NCBI RefSeq assembly: GCF_900119165.1
Contig: NZ_FPJG01000006.1
Location: 6,920,001 to 6,984,000 of the forward strand
Direction of reading: 5' to 3'
Origin: Amycolatopsis australiensis
Lineage (GTDB): Bacteria; Actinomycetota; Actinomycetes; Mycobacteriales; Pseudonocardiaceae
Length of the DNA stretch: 64,000 nucleotides
Translations under genes and position numbers: made by a program
In this document: piece after piece, positions 36,737 to 45,761 of the stretch
Layout: each line of letters starts with the position of its first letter
Numbering within the stretch: position 1 is the stretch's first letter
Notes under the pieces: generated by a model
Database searches by the model: none
What the model was told of the DNA's origin: nothing
The model's input: the letters and a program-made list of their open reading frames with translations, nothing else

Positions 36737-37629
36737 AGAGACCATGGACGTTGTTGACGGTTGAGCGGCGCGTCGGGTTGATCATGACGAAGACCTCCGT
36801 GTGCGGTGCTGGTGTCTGAGGCCATCACCGAACACAACGGAAGTCTTCGTGCCCCACCGCATTGCCCGGTTGACCCTGCCCGGCCGCAGGTTACTGATCG
36901 ACCGTGTCACCGCTGGGCGCCCGGTCGCCCATGTGACCGCCGAGCTGGGTATCTCCCGCGCCACCGGCCACAAGTGGGTCCGCCGCTACCGCGAGCACGG
37001 CGAGGCCGGCCTGCGTGACCGCTCCAGCAAGCCCCAGCACTCACCCACCCGCATCCCCGCGGCAACCGAGCAGCAGATCATCGACCTGCGCCGGACCCGC
37101 AGGCTGGGCCCGGCCCGCATCGCCGGGATCCTCGACCTGCACGCCTCGACGGTCCACCGCGTCCGCCGACGCGCCCGCTACGGAACCCGCGTCGGCTACG
37201 AGTACGTCCACTGCGCCATCGACGACCACACCCGCCTCGCCTACGCCGACATCCACCCCGCCGAAACCGCCGCCACCTGCGCCGGCTTCCTCCGCCGCGC
37301 CGCCACCGCCCTGGCCGAACTGGGCAACGACCGAATCGAACGGGTCATGACCGACAACGCCCTGACCTGCCGTCGCTCCCACGCCTGGCGCGACGCCCTC
37401 ACCGCGCCCTCACCGCCTCGGCGCCGAACCGCGCTGCACCCGCCGCTACCGGCCCCAAACCGCCCTCACCGAAGAATGGGCCTACGCCCAACCCTTCACC
37501 AGCTCACACCACCGCGCCAAAGCACTGCCACAGTTCCTGAACCGCCACAACCACCACCGCGCCCACACCCCACTCGACGGAAAACCACCCATCACCCGCG
37601 TCGACAACCTCACAGGGCACTCCAGCTAG
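36737..37629 (+). mobile_element. Decayed IS481-family insertion sequence, right end missing
   Basis: The left end has the IS481-type start TGTAGAGACCATGGACG, immediately after the GH20 stop. A hairpin (arms 36787-36803 and 36832-36850, ACGAAGAC against GTCTTCGT) precedes the transposase, as in related elements. No matching inverted repeat occurs after the transposase: the sequence passes straight into the 3' end of the VOC gene, whose stop codon lies inside the transposase stop. So the right end has been lost or was never here. Confidence 0.8.
36849..37629 (+). pseudogene. IS481-family transposase, frameshifted and internally deleted
   Basis: N-terminal HTH is good (AHVTAELGISRATGHKWVRR and RTRRLGPARIAGIL). 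After HRVRRRARYG the usual stretch with the first catalytic Asp (HVDVKKLG region) is missing, and the text resumes at TRVGYEYVHCAIDDHTRLAY. MTDNALT is present, then the frame shifts; in the other frame the end reads LTEEWAYAQPFTSS, LNRHNHHRAHTPLDGKPPIT to RVDNLTGHSS, but the NGKAERFNRT part with the catalytic Glu region is deleted. Clearly inactive. Start GTG at 36849. Confidence 0.88.
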
Positions 37630-37979
37630 GCGGGCTGCCAGAGCTCGACGCGGTTGCCCTCAGGGTCGGTGACCCAGCCGAAGCGGCCGACGCCGGCCAT
37701 GTCCTGGACGTCGTCGGCCACCTCGGCGCCTCGGGCCCGCAGCTGGGCGAGCATGGCGTCGAGATCGCGGACCCGGAAGTTGAGCATGACCTGCTGGGTC
37801 CGGGAGCCGAAGTAGTCCGTCTCGGCTTCGAAGGGCGCGAAGACGGTGGGGCCCGCCTCCTGCTGCCAGACGCCGGTCGCGTCGAGCTCGAGGCCGAGGC
37901 AGTCCCGGTACCAGGCCCCCAGGGCCGCCGGGTCCGCCGCGCGGATGAAGTAGCCGCCGATGCCGAGCACGCGTTCCAT
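37626..37979 (-). CDS. VOC-family (glyoxalase-like) protein
   Basis: 117 residues, two beta-alpha-beta-beta-beta modules: GIGGYFIRAADPAALGAWYR and, at the end, GWVTDPEGNRVELWQP. Bleomycin-resistance/glyoxalase fold of unknown substrate. The ATG at 37979 has AGGAT upstream. Its stop lies within the IS481 remnant, so the final codons may have been altered by that event, although the WQP ending looks normal. Confidence 0.85.
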   Translation of the reverse strand: MERVLGIGGYFIRAADPAALGAWYRDCLGLELDATGVWQQEAGPTVFAPFEAETDYFGSRTQQVMLNFRVRDLDAMLAQLRARGAEVADDVQDMAGVGRFGWVTDPEGNRVELWQPA

Positions 37980-38043
37980 GCCGTGATCCTGCCACCCGCC
38001 GCCGCCCGAGGCACCGGTGTGCGTGAGGCCCATGTATAGGTCG

Positions 38044-38712
38044 TTATACGTGGGTCAGGCGGTACCAGACTTCGGGGCGGCCGACCTGGCCGTAGCGGGG
38101 TTCGCGCTGGGCCAATCCGTTGTCGGCCAGGTACTCGAGGTACCGGCGGGCCGTGACGCGGGACGCGCCGATCGCGCTCGCCGCCGCGGCGGCCGAAAGT
38201 CCTTCCGCGGCGCCGGAAAGGGCGTCGCGGATCGCTTCCAGGGTCTGGACGCTCATTCCTTTCGGCAGGGGTGGCTGCTCGGTGGTCCGCAGGGCGCCGA
38301 GGGCGCGGTCGATCTCGGCCTGGCCGGTGACTTCGCCGGAGGCGTCGCGGAATTCCGCGTAGCGTTCCAGTTTTTCGCGCAGGGTGGCGAAGGTGAACGG
38401 CTTCAGCAGGTACTGCACCACCCCGGCCGAGACCGCGGCCTTCACCAGGCCCAGATCGCGCGCCGACGTCACGGCGATGACGTCGATCGGCAGCCCGGCC
38501 GCGCGCAGCGAGCGGCACACGGCCAGGCCGTGCGTGTCGGGTAGGTAGAAGTCGAGGAGCACGAGGTCGACCGGCTCGCGTTCGCAGAACCGCAGGGCCT
38601 CGCCGCCGGAATGGACGACTCCGGCGACCGAGAACCCGGGCAGCCGTTCGACGTACACGCGGTGCGCCTCCGCGGCCACTGGTTCGTCCTCCACCACCAG
38701 CACCCGGATCAC
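38044..38712 (-). CDS. DctR/CitB-family response regulator
   Basis: 222 residues. Receiver domain with acidic pocket (VVEDEPVAAEA), phospho-acceptor Asp in LVLLDFYLPDTHG, and Lys in YLLKPFTFATL. C-terminal HTH (ALSGAAEGLSAAAAASAIGA and SRVTARRYLEYLADNGLAQR) of the CitB/DcuR type. GTG overlaps the kinase stop (GTGA). Probably activates the divergent dicarboxylate carrier gene. Confidence 0.92.
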   Translation of the reverse strand: MIRVLVVEDEPVAAEAHRVYVERLPGFSVAGVVHSGGEALRFCEREPVDLVLLDFYLPDTHGLAVCRSLRAAGLPIDVIAVTSARDLGLVKAAVSAGVVQYLLKPFTFATLREKLERYAEFRDASGEVTGQAEIDRALGALRTTEQPPLPKGMSVQTLEAIRDALSGAAEGLSAAAAASAIGASRVTARRYLEYLADNGLAQREPRYGQVGRPEVWYRLTHV

Positions 38713-40313
38713 CGGTCCGCCTCCTGCCGCGGCAGCCGCACGGTGAACACCGCGCCCGTGTCCCGGCCGACGTCGACCGTGCCGCCGTAGCGGCGCACCG
38801 CCTGCCCGACCAGCGCCAGCCCGAGGCCGTGGCCGTCCCCGGCCTTGGTCGACCAGCCGCGCCGGAACACGTCGACGTCCTCGGGCACGCCGGGCCCGGA
38901 GTCGGCGACGCGCAGCAGCAGCCCGTCCTCGCCGGAGCGGGCGGTGACGACGACCTTCGGGTGGCCGGTGCCGCGCACGGCCGCCTCGAGGCCGTTGTCG
39001 ATCAGGTTGCCGAGGATGGTCACCAGGTCGCGGGCCTCGATGCCGGGCGAGACGTCGTCGATCACGGTGTCCGGGGTGATGGTCAGCTCGACCCCGCGCT
39101 CGCTGGCCTCGGCGGCCTTGCCGAGCAGGAGCGCGGCGAGCACCGGCTCGGCGACGGCGCCGACGACCCGGTCGGTCAGCTCCTGGGCGAACGCCAGCTC
39201 GGCCGTGGCGAACTCGACGGCCTGCTCGGGCTTGCCGATCTCCACCAGGGAAACGACGGTGTGCAGCCGGTTCGCGGCCTCGTGCGCCTGGGATCGCAGC
39301 GCCTCGGCCAGGCCACGCGCGGTGGTCAGTTCGCCGGTCAGCGTCTGCAGTTCCGTGTGGTCGCGCAGGACGACGACGGTGCCTTGCGCGCGGCCGCCCG
39401 AGCGCACCGCGGTCGTGCTGACCAGCAGCACGCGGGAGTCGGTCAGGTGCAGCTCCTCGGCGCGGTGCTCCGCCGACGTGAGCGCGTGCGCCAGCTCGTC
39501 CCGCAGTCCCAGGGACGCCAGGTCGCGCCCGACCGGGTCGGTGTCGAGCCCGAGGAGCGTGCGCGCACCGTCGTTGCACAGCCGGATCCGCCCGTCCCGG
39601 CCGACGAGCAGCACACCTTCGCGGACCGAGTGCAGCACGGCCTCGTGGTATTCGAAGAGGTTGCTCAGCTCGTCCGGCGCGATCCCGCGGGTCTGGCGCC
39701 GCAGCCGGGCGCTGATCAGCCAGCCGCCGAGCACACCGACGACCAGCACCGCGCCGGCGACGCCGAACAAGGGCCAGAGCCGTTCACGCAGCTCCGCCGT
39801 GATCGCCGCGACGGTGATCCCGACGGCGACCAGCGCGACCACCCGCTGTCCCGGCCCGAACACCGGGACGACCGTGCGCACCGACGGGCCGAGCGAGCCG
39901 GTGTAGGTCTCGGTGTGCTCCTGGCCGCGCTGCGCCTGCTCGATCGTGCCGATGTAGTGGCGCCCGATCAGCGCCGGGTTCGGGTGGGTGTAGCGGATCC
40001 CGTCCGGACTCATGATCGTGATGAAGTCGACGCCGGTGTCGGCCTGCACCCGGACCGCGAACGGCTGCAGCGTCGCGCTCGGGTTCGCCGACCCGGCCGC
40101 GGAAGCAACAGTCGGCGCGTCGGCCACGGCTTCGGCGATCGCGCGGACCTGGTCGCGCGCGTTCTCCTCCACCGCCCGCCGCGCGTCCAGCCAGGCGAAC
40201 GTGATCCCGGCGCCGGCGAGCACGCAGAGCATCGCCAGCTGCAGGACCAGCAGCTGGCGGGCCAGGCTCCAGCGGGACCGCGACGTCGGGGACACCTCCT
40301 CATACCAGCACAC
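38709..40313 (-). CDS. DctS/CitA-family sensor histidine kinase
   Basis: About 534 residues. First membrane helix about 25-47, extracytoplasmic PDC-type sensor domain (TGVDFITIMSPDGIRYTHP), second membrane helix about 195-215, PAS domain, then the DHp and ATPase regions: AHEAANRLHTVVSLVEIG (phospho-His), ILGNLIDNGLEAA (N box), VADSGPGVPE and HGLGLALV (G boxes). The start is uncertain: GTG 40313 has GGAGCGGGC before it; GTG 40295 and ATG 40370 are alternatives. Confidence 0.9.
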   Translation of the reverse strand: MCWYEEVSPTSRSRWSLARQLLVLQLAMLCVLAGAGITFAWLDARRAVEENARDQVRAIAEAVADAPTVASAAGSANPSATLQPFAVRVQADTGVDFITIMSPDGIRYTHPNPALIGRHYIGTIEQAQRGQEHTETYTGSLGPSVRTVVPVFGPGQRVVALVAVGITVAAITAELRERLWPLFGVAGAVLVVGVLGGWLISARLRRQTRGIAPDELSNLFEYHEAVLHSVREGVLLVGRDGRIRLCNDGARTLLGLDTDPVGRDLASLGLRDELAHALTSAEHRAEELHLTDSRVLLVSTTAVRSGGRAQGTVVVLRDHTELQTLTGELTTARGLAEALRSQAHEAANRLHTVVSLVEIGKPEQAVEFATAELAFAQELTDRVVGAVAEPVLAALLLGKAAEASERGVELTITPDTVIDDVSPGIEARDLVTILGNLIDNGLEAAVRGTGHPKVVVTARSGEDGLLLRVADSGPGVPEDVDVFRRGWSTKAGDGHGLGLALVGQAVRRYGGTVDVGRDTGAVFTVRLPRQEADR

Positions 40314-40439
40314 GCCCGCTCCGGTGTCCGAAGGGGACGGTGCAGGCGGGCGCGAACTCAATGAACACAAGTGAGCCGGATCACCGGAGTGCGCCTACAG
40401 TGTGCCGCAACCTGGAACACCCCTGAGCTGGAGGCAACG

Positions 40440-41786
40440 GTGCCGACCCCACCGACCCCCGACACGGCCCCGCGCCGGCGGGACAAGACCCACTACCTGT
40501 ACCTGGCCGTGATCGTCGCGGTCCTGCTCGGGATTCTCGTGGGCTTCCTCTTCCCCGGCTTCGCCAAGGGCCTCAAGCCCCTCGGCGACGGCTTCGTCAA
40601 CCTGATCAAGATGATGATCTCCCCCATCATCTTCTGCACGATCGTCATCGGCGTCGGCTCGGTCGCGAAGGCGGCCAAGGTCGGCAAGGTGGGCGTGCTC
40701 GCGCTCGGCTACTTCATCGTCATGTCGACCTTCGCCCTCGCGATCGGGCTCGTCGTCGGCAACATCCTGCACCCGGGCACCGGGCTGCACCTCAACCCCG
40801 CCGACGTGAAGAGCGTCCAGAAGTCCGCCAGCGGGGCCGAAGGCCCGGTCGACTTCCTGCTCGGCATCATCCCGAAGACGTTCGTCTCGGCCTTCACCGA
40901 AGGCCAGGTGCTGCAGACGCTGCTGGTCGCGCTGCTCGTCGGGTTCGCGCTGCAGAAGCTGGGCCCGAAGGGCGCGCCGATCCTGCGCGGGGTGGAGCAC
41001 CTCCAGCGGCTGGTGTTCCGGGTGCTGGCGATGATCATGTGGGCCGCGCCGATCGGCGCGTTCGGCGCGATCGCCGCGGTGGTCGGCGCGACCGGCTGGG
41101 CGGCGTTGAAGAGCCTCGCCGTGATCATGATCGGGTTCTACGTGACCTGCCTGGTGTTCGTGTTCGTCGTGCTCGGCATCGTGCTGTGGCTCGGCGCGCG
41201 GGTGAACATCTGGCATCTGCTGCGCTACCTCGGCCGCGAGTTCCTGCTGATCCTCTCGACGTCGTCGTCGGAGTCGGCGCTGCCGCGGCTGATCGCGAAG
41301 ATGGAGCACCTGGGCGTCGACAAGTCCGTCGTCGGCATCACCGTGCCCACCGGGTACTCGTTCAACCTGGACGGCACGGCGATCTACCTGACGATGGCGA
41401 CGCTGTTCGTCGCCGCCGCGCAGGACGAGCCGCTGTCGATCGGCGCCCAGATCGGCCTGCTGGTGTTCATGATCATCGCGTCGAAGGGCGCGGCGGGCGT
41501 CAGCGGCTCCGGCATCGCGACCCTGGCCAGCGGCCTGCAGTCGCACCGGCCGGAGCTGGTCAACGGCGTCGGGTTCATCCTCGGCATCGACCGGTTCATG
41601 TCGGAGGCCCGCGCGCTGACCAACTTCGCCGGCAACGCCGTCGCGACCGTCCTCATCGGAAACTGGACGAAAGAGTTCGACCGCGAGCAGGCCCGGCGCG
41701 TGTTCGCCGGGCAGGCGCCGTTCGACGAAGCGACGATGGTCGACGAGGAGCGCCGGCCGGAACCCGCACCGGCCGCGGCGAGGTAA
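40440..41786 (+). CDS. dctA: C4-dicarboxylate:cation symporter (DctA/DAACS family)
   Basis: 448 residues, eight membrane segments plus two re-entrant loops. The serine-rich loop LILSTSSSESALPRLI, substrate motif TVPTGYSFNLDGTAIYLT and GVSGSGIATLAS and GIDRFMSEARALTNFAGNAVAT are all intact. GTG start after GGAGGCAACG. A -10-like TACAGT (40395-40400) has only a poor -35, which suits activation by the divergent DctS/DctR-like pair. Confidence 0.93.
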   Translation: MPTPPTPDTAPRRRDKTHYLYLAVIVAVLLGILVGFLFPGFAKGLKPLGDGFVNLIKMMISPIIFCTIVIGVGSVAKAAKVGKVGVLALGYFIVMSTFALAIGLVVGNILHPGTGLHLNPADVKSVQKSASGAEGPVDFLLGIIPKTFVSAFTEGQVLQTLLVALLVGFALQKLGPKGAPILRGVEHLQRLVFRVLAMIMWAAPIGAFGAIAAVVGATGWAALKSLAVIMIGFYVTCLVFVFVVLGIVLWLGARVNIWHLLRYLGREFLLILSTSSSESALPRLIAKMEHLGVDKSVVGITVPTGYSFNLDGTAIYLTMATLFVAAAQDEPLSIGAQIGLLVFMIIASKGAAGVSGSGIATLASGLQSHRPELVNGVGFILGIDRFMSEARALTNFAGNAVATVLIGNWTKEFDREQARRVFAGQAPFDEATMVDEERRPEPAPAAAR

Positions 41787-41796
41787 CCCCAGGCGT

Positions 41797-41824
41797 TCGT
41801 GCTCACTGCCCCCGCTGAGCACGA
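41797..41824. terminator. dctA hairpin terminator
   Basis: TCGTGCTCA (41797-41805) pairs with TGAGCACGA (41816-41824), a 9-bp stem with 10-nt loop, 11 nt after the dctA stop. Confidence 0.65.
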
Positions 41825-41831
41825 GCCACGA

Positions 41832-41874
41832 CGGGCCGCTGCGCGAGTTTTCCCCGACCTCGCGCAGCGGCCCG
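41832..41874. terminator. Strong bidirectional terminator
   Basis: Perfect 16-bp stem CGGGCCGCTGCGCGAG (41832-41847) and CTCGCGCAGCGGCCCG (41859-41874), flanked by short T-rich runs, between the convergent dctA and HxlR genes. Confidence 0.9.
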
Positions 41875-41885
41875 TTTCCCCGTCT

Positions 41886-42278
41886 TCAGACGGCGTCGTA
41901 GGCGACGCGCGCCGCGGCGATGTCGTCGCGGTGCCGTTCCGCCCAGCCGAGCAGGCCGTTCAGCGACTGGTACAGCTCTTTGGCCATCGGCGTGGCTTCG
42001 TACTCCACCCGTGGCGGGACCGTGGGGTAGATCGTGCGCTTCAGCAGGCCGTCCCGCTCGAGGTTGCGCAACGTCAGGGTCAGCATCCGGCGGCTGATCC
42101 CCTCGACCGAGCGCTCCAGCTCGGTGAACCGCACCGGCCCGCGGATGGCCTCCAGGAGGATGCCGATCGCCCACTTGCCGCTGATCCGGTTGATGACCTC
42201 CAGCACCGTGCAGACGTCGAGTTTCTCCGGGTCGATCTCGGTGACCTGGACGGGTACATCGATGTTCCCCTGGGACAT
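41886..42278 (-). CDS. HxlR-family regulator
   Basis: 130 residues with the single HxlR winged helix: CTVLEVINRISGKWAIGILL, then RFTELERSVEGISRRMLTLT and LRNLERDGLLKR. Strong AAGGAGG ribosome site. Divergent from an MFS exporter; a dyad between them (42320-42342) is the likely operator. Confidence 0.93.
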   Translation of the reverse strand: MSQGNIDVPVQVTEIDPEKLDVCTVLEVINRISGKWAIGILLEAIRGPVRFTELERSVEGISRRMLTLTLRNLERDGLLKRTIYPTVPPRVEYEATPMAKELYQSLNGLLGWAERHRDDIAAARVAYDAV

Positions 42279-42319
42279 GAAAGTGCCTCCTTCCGGGCGC
42301 CCCCATGGTCACACATGAT

Positions 42320-42342
42320 GGGCACTGTTACAAGAAGTGCCC
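42320..42342. promoter_or_regulatory. Dyad operator between HxlR and MFS genes
   Basis: GGGCACT (42320-42326) and AGTGCCC (42336-42342) form an inverted repeat with a 9-nt centre (GTTACAAGA) in the divergent intergenic space. HxlR dimers bind such dyads; assignment is by position. Confidence 0.55.
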
Positions 42343-42383
42343 TGGCAACGACCAGGGAGAACACTCGACTGGAGGGGCCTCAC

Positions 42384-43793
42384 ATGGCCGAGAACCATCC
42401 CACCCGCTCCCGCGGCCTCGCACTGGCGGTGCTGTGCGCCGCGTCGCTGATGGTCGTGCTCGACAGCAGCATCGTCGCGGTGGCGCTGCCGGCCATCCAG
42501 GCCGACCTCGGCTTCACGCCCGCCGGCCTCGCCTGGGTGGTCACGGCGTACCTGGTCGCCTTCGGTGGCCTGCTCCTGATCTCCGGGCGGCTCGGCGACC
42601 TGGCCGGCCGCCGTCGCGTCTTCCTCGGCGGGCTCGGCCTCTTCACAGCGGCGTCACTGGTCGCGGGCCTGGCGACGGACGCCGGGGTGCTCGTCGTCTC
42701 GCGGTTCGTCCAGGGCGTCGGCGGGGCGCTCGCCTCCGCCGTGGTGCTGGGCATGATCGTCACGATGTACCCCGAGCCGCGGGCGCGGGCGAAGGCGATC
42801 GGCGTGTACAGCTTCACTCAGGCGGCGGGCGCGTCGATCGGGCTCATCGCGGGCGGGGCGCTGACGCAGGCGCTGAGCTGGCATTGGACGTTCTACGTCA
42901 ACCTGCCGATCGGCGTGGCCGCGCTGCTGCTGGCGGTCCGCGTGGTCGAGCCCGACCGCGGCACCGGGCTGCGCGCGGGTCTGGACGTGCTCGGCGCCGT
43001 GCTGGTCACCGCGGCCGTGATGCTCGGGGTGTACGGGATCTCGTCGTCGGCGTGGGGGGCGCAGGTGGCGGCGCTGGGGCTGCTGGCCGCGTTCGTCGTG
43101 CGGCAGGCGAAGGCGCGTACGCCGCTGTTGCCGCTGCGGCTGTTCCGGATCCGCGCGGTGACCGGCGCGAACCTGGTGATGGTGCTGATGGTCGCCGGGA
43201 TGCTGGGCTTCCAGTTCGTCACGGCGTTGTACCTGCAGCAGGTGCTCGGCCTCGACGCGCTGCGCACCGGCGTCGCGTTCCTGCCGGTGCCGCTGGTGAT
43301 CGCCGTGGCGTCGCTGGGCTTCGCGGACAAGCTGGCCGCGCGGTTCGGCCGGCGGGCGGTGCTGCTGTCCGGGCTGGGGCTGGTGATCGCCGGCTTGCTG
43401 CTGCTGACCCAGGCCGGCGACGACTACTTCACCGGTGTGCTGCCGCCGCTGCTGGTGATGGGCCTCGGCGCGGGCGCGGCACTCCCGGCGCTGATGGGGC
43501 TGGCGATGTCGGACGTCGACGGCGCGGACGCGGGCGTGGCCTCCGGCCTGATCAACACGACCCAGCAGGTGGGCGCGGCGATCGGGACGGCGGTGCTGGC
43601 GACGGTGGCGGCGGCCCGGACGTCGAGCCTGTCCGGAGTGGACCACCGCGAGGCGCTGGCGTCGGGATTCCGGCTGGCGTACGGCGTCAGCGCGGGCTTC
43701 CTGCTGGCCGCGGTGGCGCTGGGCGCGCTGGTCCTGACCCGCCGCTCCCGCCGCGTGCCGGCTCCCGAGGTCTGCGTCGCCGGCCAAGCCTGA
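42384..43793 (+). CDS. MFS drug exporter, DHA2 (EmrB/QacA) type
   Basis: 469 residues, about 14 membrane helices. Motif D1 LDSSIVAVALPAIQADLG, motif A GRLGDLAGRRRVF, motif C-like FTQAAGASIGLIAGGAL. Substrate not predictable; expression probably relieved through the divergent HxlR regulator. ATG preceded by GGAGG. Confidence 0.93.
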   Translation: MAENHPTRSRGLALAVLCAASLMVVLDSSIVAVALPAIQADLGFTPAGLAWVVTAYLVAFGGLLLISGRLGDLAGRRRVFLGGLGLFTAASLVAGLATDAGVLVVSRFVQGVGGALASAVVLGMIVTMYPEPRARAKAIGVYSFTQAAGASIGLIAGGALTQALSWHWTFYVNLPIGVAALLLAVRVVEPDRGTGLRAGLDVLGAVLVTAAVMLGVYGISSSAWGAQVAALGLLAAFVVRQAKARTPLLPLRLFRIRAVTGANLVMVLMVAGMLGFQFVTALYLQQVLGLDALRTGVAFLPVPLVIAVASLGFADKLAARFGRRAVLLSGLGLVIAGLLLLTQAGDDYFTGVLPPLLVMGLGAGAALPALMGLAMSDVDGADAGVASGLINTTQQVGAAIGTAVLATVAAARTSSLSGVDHREALASGFRLAYGVSAGFLLAAVALGALVLTRRSRRVPAPEVCVAGQA

Positions 43794-43799
43794 CCCCCA

Positions 43800-43884
43800 G
43801 CGCCCCAAGGCGGCCTTGGTTGCGTCCCACGCACCGAAGGCCGCCTTGGGTGCGTCTGACGCACCGAAGGCCACATTGGGGCGC
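43800..43884. repeat. 85-bp interspersed palindromic repeat, copy 2
   Basis: Same length, same GCGCCCCAA/TTGGGGCGC ends and about 95% identical to the copy at 22834-22918. Fills the gap between the convergent MFS and SRPBCC genes, beginning 6 nt after the MFS stop. Confidence 0.88.
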
Positions 43885-43896
43885 TCGGGACCGGGG

Positions 43897-44340
43897 TCAG
43901 GACAGGTAGGTCCGGAGGCCGCGGTGGCCCCGCCGCATCATCAGCGCGTGGTTCGCGCGGAACAGCGGCCGGGCCACCGCGTCGAGCCGCCGCAGCAGCT
44001 CCTTGCGAGCCTGGACTTCCTGGGTGATCTCCAGGAGCGTGCCCGCGCCCGCCGCGCGGACCGCTCCCGCGAGCACCCCGTCGAGGTCGCCGCTCAGCCG
44101 GACCCGCATCAGGCCCGCCCGTTCGTCTTGGTGGTCGCGGTGCATCCGGACGACCAGGCGGAACGGGAGCCGGGACCGGCAGACCAGCTCGGCGGTGTCG
44201 TCGTCCACGCGGCGCACCGCGCGGACGTCCGACCACCACCGCGGGTAGCCGGCGACGTCGGTGACCGCGCCGAACACCCGCCCGGGCGCGATCCCGGGCA
44301 GCAGCCACTCGCTGCGGAACCGGTAGCGCGCGTCCGTCAT
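43897..44340 (-). CDS. SRPBCC (polyketide cyclase-like) protein
   Basis: 147 residues: RYRFRSEWLLPGIAPGRVFG, YPRWWSDVRAVRRVD and the long C-terminal helix RKELLRRLDAVARPLFRANH. START-like fold, ligand unknown. Starts 5 nt after the anti-sigma gene on the same strand, so it may belong to the sigma operon. Confidence 0.8.
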   Translation of the reverse strand: MTDARYRFRSEWLLPGIAPGRVFGAVTDVAGYPRWWSDVRAVRRVDDDTAELVCRSRLPFRLVVRMHRDHQDERAGLMRVRLSGDLDGVLAGAVRAAGAGTLLEITQEVQARKELLRRLDAVARPLFRANHALMMRRGHRGLRTYLS

Positions 44341-44345
44341 GCTCG

Positions 44346-45068
44346 TCAGACCTGCGCGGAGACCAGCTTCCGGCCGTCCACCGTGACGATGTCGACCGAC
44401 TTCACGTCGTCGGGCGCGACCAGCGCGGACCCGTCGAGCGAGAAACCCTGGCTCTCCCACTTCTCGGACACCTGCCAGCTGCCGGCCGTCACGGCCCGGC
44501 CGCCCTTGGTCGTGACCTGCAGCAGGCACTTCTCCCCGGCCTGGACGCCCTTCACCGCCACGTTCACCCGGACCCAGCCCTGGAACGGGCTCACCGACGC
44601 GGCCAGCTGCACGCCGGTCGCGGAGTCGGTCGCCCGCACGTCCTTCGTCCCGGGCACCACCGTCGACGGAATCGGCACCGCGATGTCGGTGGACGACGTC
44701 TGCCGCCCCACCAGGATGCCGCCGCCGAGCGCGGCCACCACCAGCACCGCCGCGGCGACCAGGGCCAGGCCCCGGCGGGACGAGCGGCCAGAGCGGCCCG
44801 AGCGGGCCGGCGCCGCCGCTTCTTCTTCGCGCACCCGGCGCAGGGTCTTCTGCAGCAGCAGGTCGCCGCCTTCGGGCGGCCCGTCGAGGAACGCCTCGGG
44901 CGGCACCTCGTCGAGCGAGTCGCGCAGGGCGACCAGGTCGTTCAGATCGAACCGGCACTGCGCGCAGGTCTGCAGGTGCCGCCGTTCGAAGTCGGCCGCC
45001 TCCGCCGGGTCGAGCGCGCCGAGGGCGTACGCGCCGAGCTGCGTGTGACTCTCGTCGACCGAGTTCAT
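44346..45068 (-). CDS. Zinc-binding anti-sigma factor (RslA-like)
   Basis: 240 residues. N-terminal ZAS domain with H31-x3-C35-x2-C38 (RRHLQTCAQCRFDL), one membrane helix at about 100-122 (GLALVAAAVLVVAALGGGIL), and an extracytoplasmic anti-sigma-K (RskA)-type domain. ATG overlaps the sigma stop (ATGA). The ZAS zinc site suggests release of sigma on oxidation or by proteolysis, as with M. tuberculosis RslA. Confidence 0.92.
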   Translation of the reverse strand: MNSVDESHTQLGAYALGALDPAEAADFERRHLQTCAQCRFDLNDLVALRDSLDEVPPEAFLDGPPEGGDLLLQKTLRRVREEEAAAPARSGRSGRSSRRGLALVAAAVLVVAALGGGILVGRQTSSTDIAVPIPSTVVPGTKDVRATDSATGVQLAASVSPFQGWVRVNVAVKGVQAGEKCLLQVTTKGGRAVTAGSWQVSEKWESQGFSLDGSALVAPDDVKSVDIVTVDGRKLVSAQV

Positions 45069-45616
45069 CGCGCCACCTCCGTTCCGCTCGAAATCATCGC
45101 TGCTCTCAGTGCTCTCAGTGCGTAGTACGACCGTGATTTCACGGTACCCGGTGCGACGCCCAGTGTTCTCGCCGCTTCGGCCACCGTCCGTCCCCGGTAG
45201 TAGATCTCCACCAGGACCTCTCGGTGCTCGTTCGACAGGCCGTCCATCGCGCCGAGCACGGTCATCGAGTCGACCACGCCCTGGGCGTGGTCGCGCTCGA
45301 CGGCCGGGGTCGGCACGCCTTCGGCCGGTTCGGCCACTTCCTGTGGCCGCGCCGCCCGGGCGCGGGCCCGGTCGGTGACCAGGTTGCGCGCGACGGTCAG
45401 CAACCAGCCGCGCACCGAACCCTTCCCGTCGTTCTGCAGGTCGTCGGCGTGTTTCCACGCGCGGACCAGCGTCTCCTGGACCACGTCCTCGGCCGCCGCC
45501 CGATCACCGGTCAGCCTCGTCGCGTAGGCCAGCAGGCTCCGGCCGTGTTCGGCGTACAGCTGCCGAATCAGGTCTTCGCCCTTGGCCTTCTTAGGCCGCC
45601 TGCCTCCGATCGCCAC
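45065..45616 (-). CDS. ECF sigma factor (SigL-like)
   Basis: 183 residues. Region 2 RLTGDRAAAEDVVQETLVRA and WKHADDL, region 4 LSNEHREVLVEIYYRGRTVA and EAARTLGVAPGTVKSRSYYA. The GTG at 45616 has GGGAGGACGAGG upstream and fits family length; an in-frame ATG at 45718 would add 34 residues. Order lipoprotein-sigma-anti-sigma and the SigL-type promoter at 46313-46340 support a SigL-like regulon. Confidence 0.9.
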   Translation of the reverse strand: MAIGGRRPKKAKGEDLIRQLYAEHGRSLLAYATRLTGDRAAAEDVVQETLVRAWKHADDLQNDGKGSVRGWLLTVARNLVTDRARARAARPQEVAEPAEGVPTPAVERDHAQGVVDSMTVLGAMDGLSNEHREVLVEIYYRGRTVAEAARTLGVAPGTVKSRSYYALRALRAAMISSGTEVAR

Positions 45617-45761
45617 CCTCGTCCTCCCGACGGTGTTCTGAGTCGGCGAGGACAGTACTGCAACCCTCGGCGCCACCGGCGGTGCGTGCGTCGAGCGCAG
45701 CGCGACCATGGTGTTCATCGGCTGCCCGTCCTTCCTCGTGCTGCCCGGAAAACCGTCGTGC

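Noticed and set aside
36733..36748. Possible second DasR site (GGTGTAGAGACCA) after GH20
   Set aside because: It has an extra base in the centre and coincides with the IS481 left end; not a dre palindrome.
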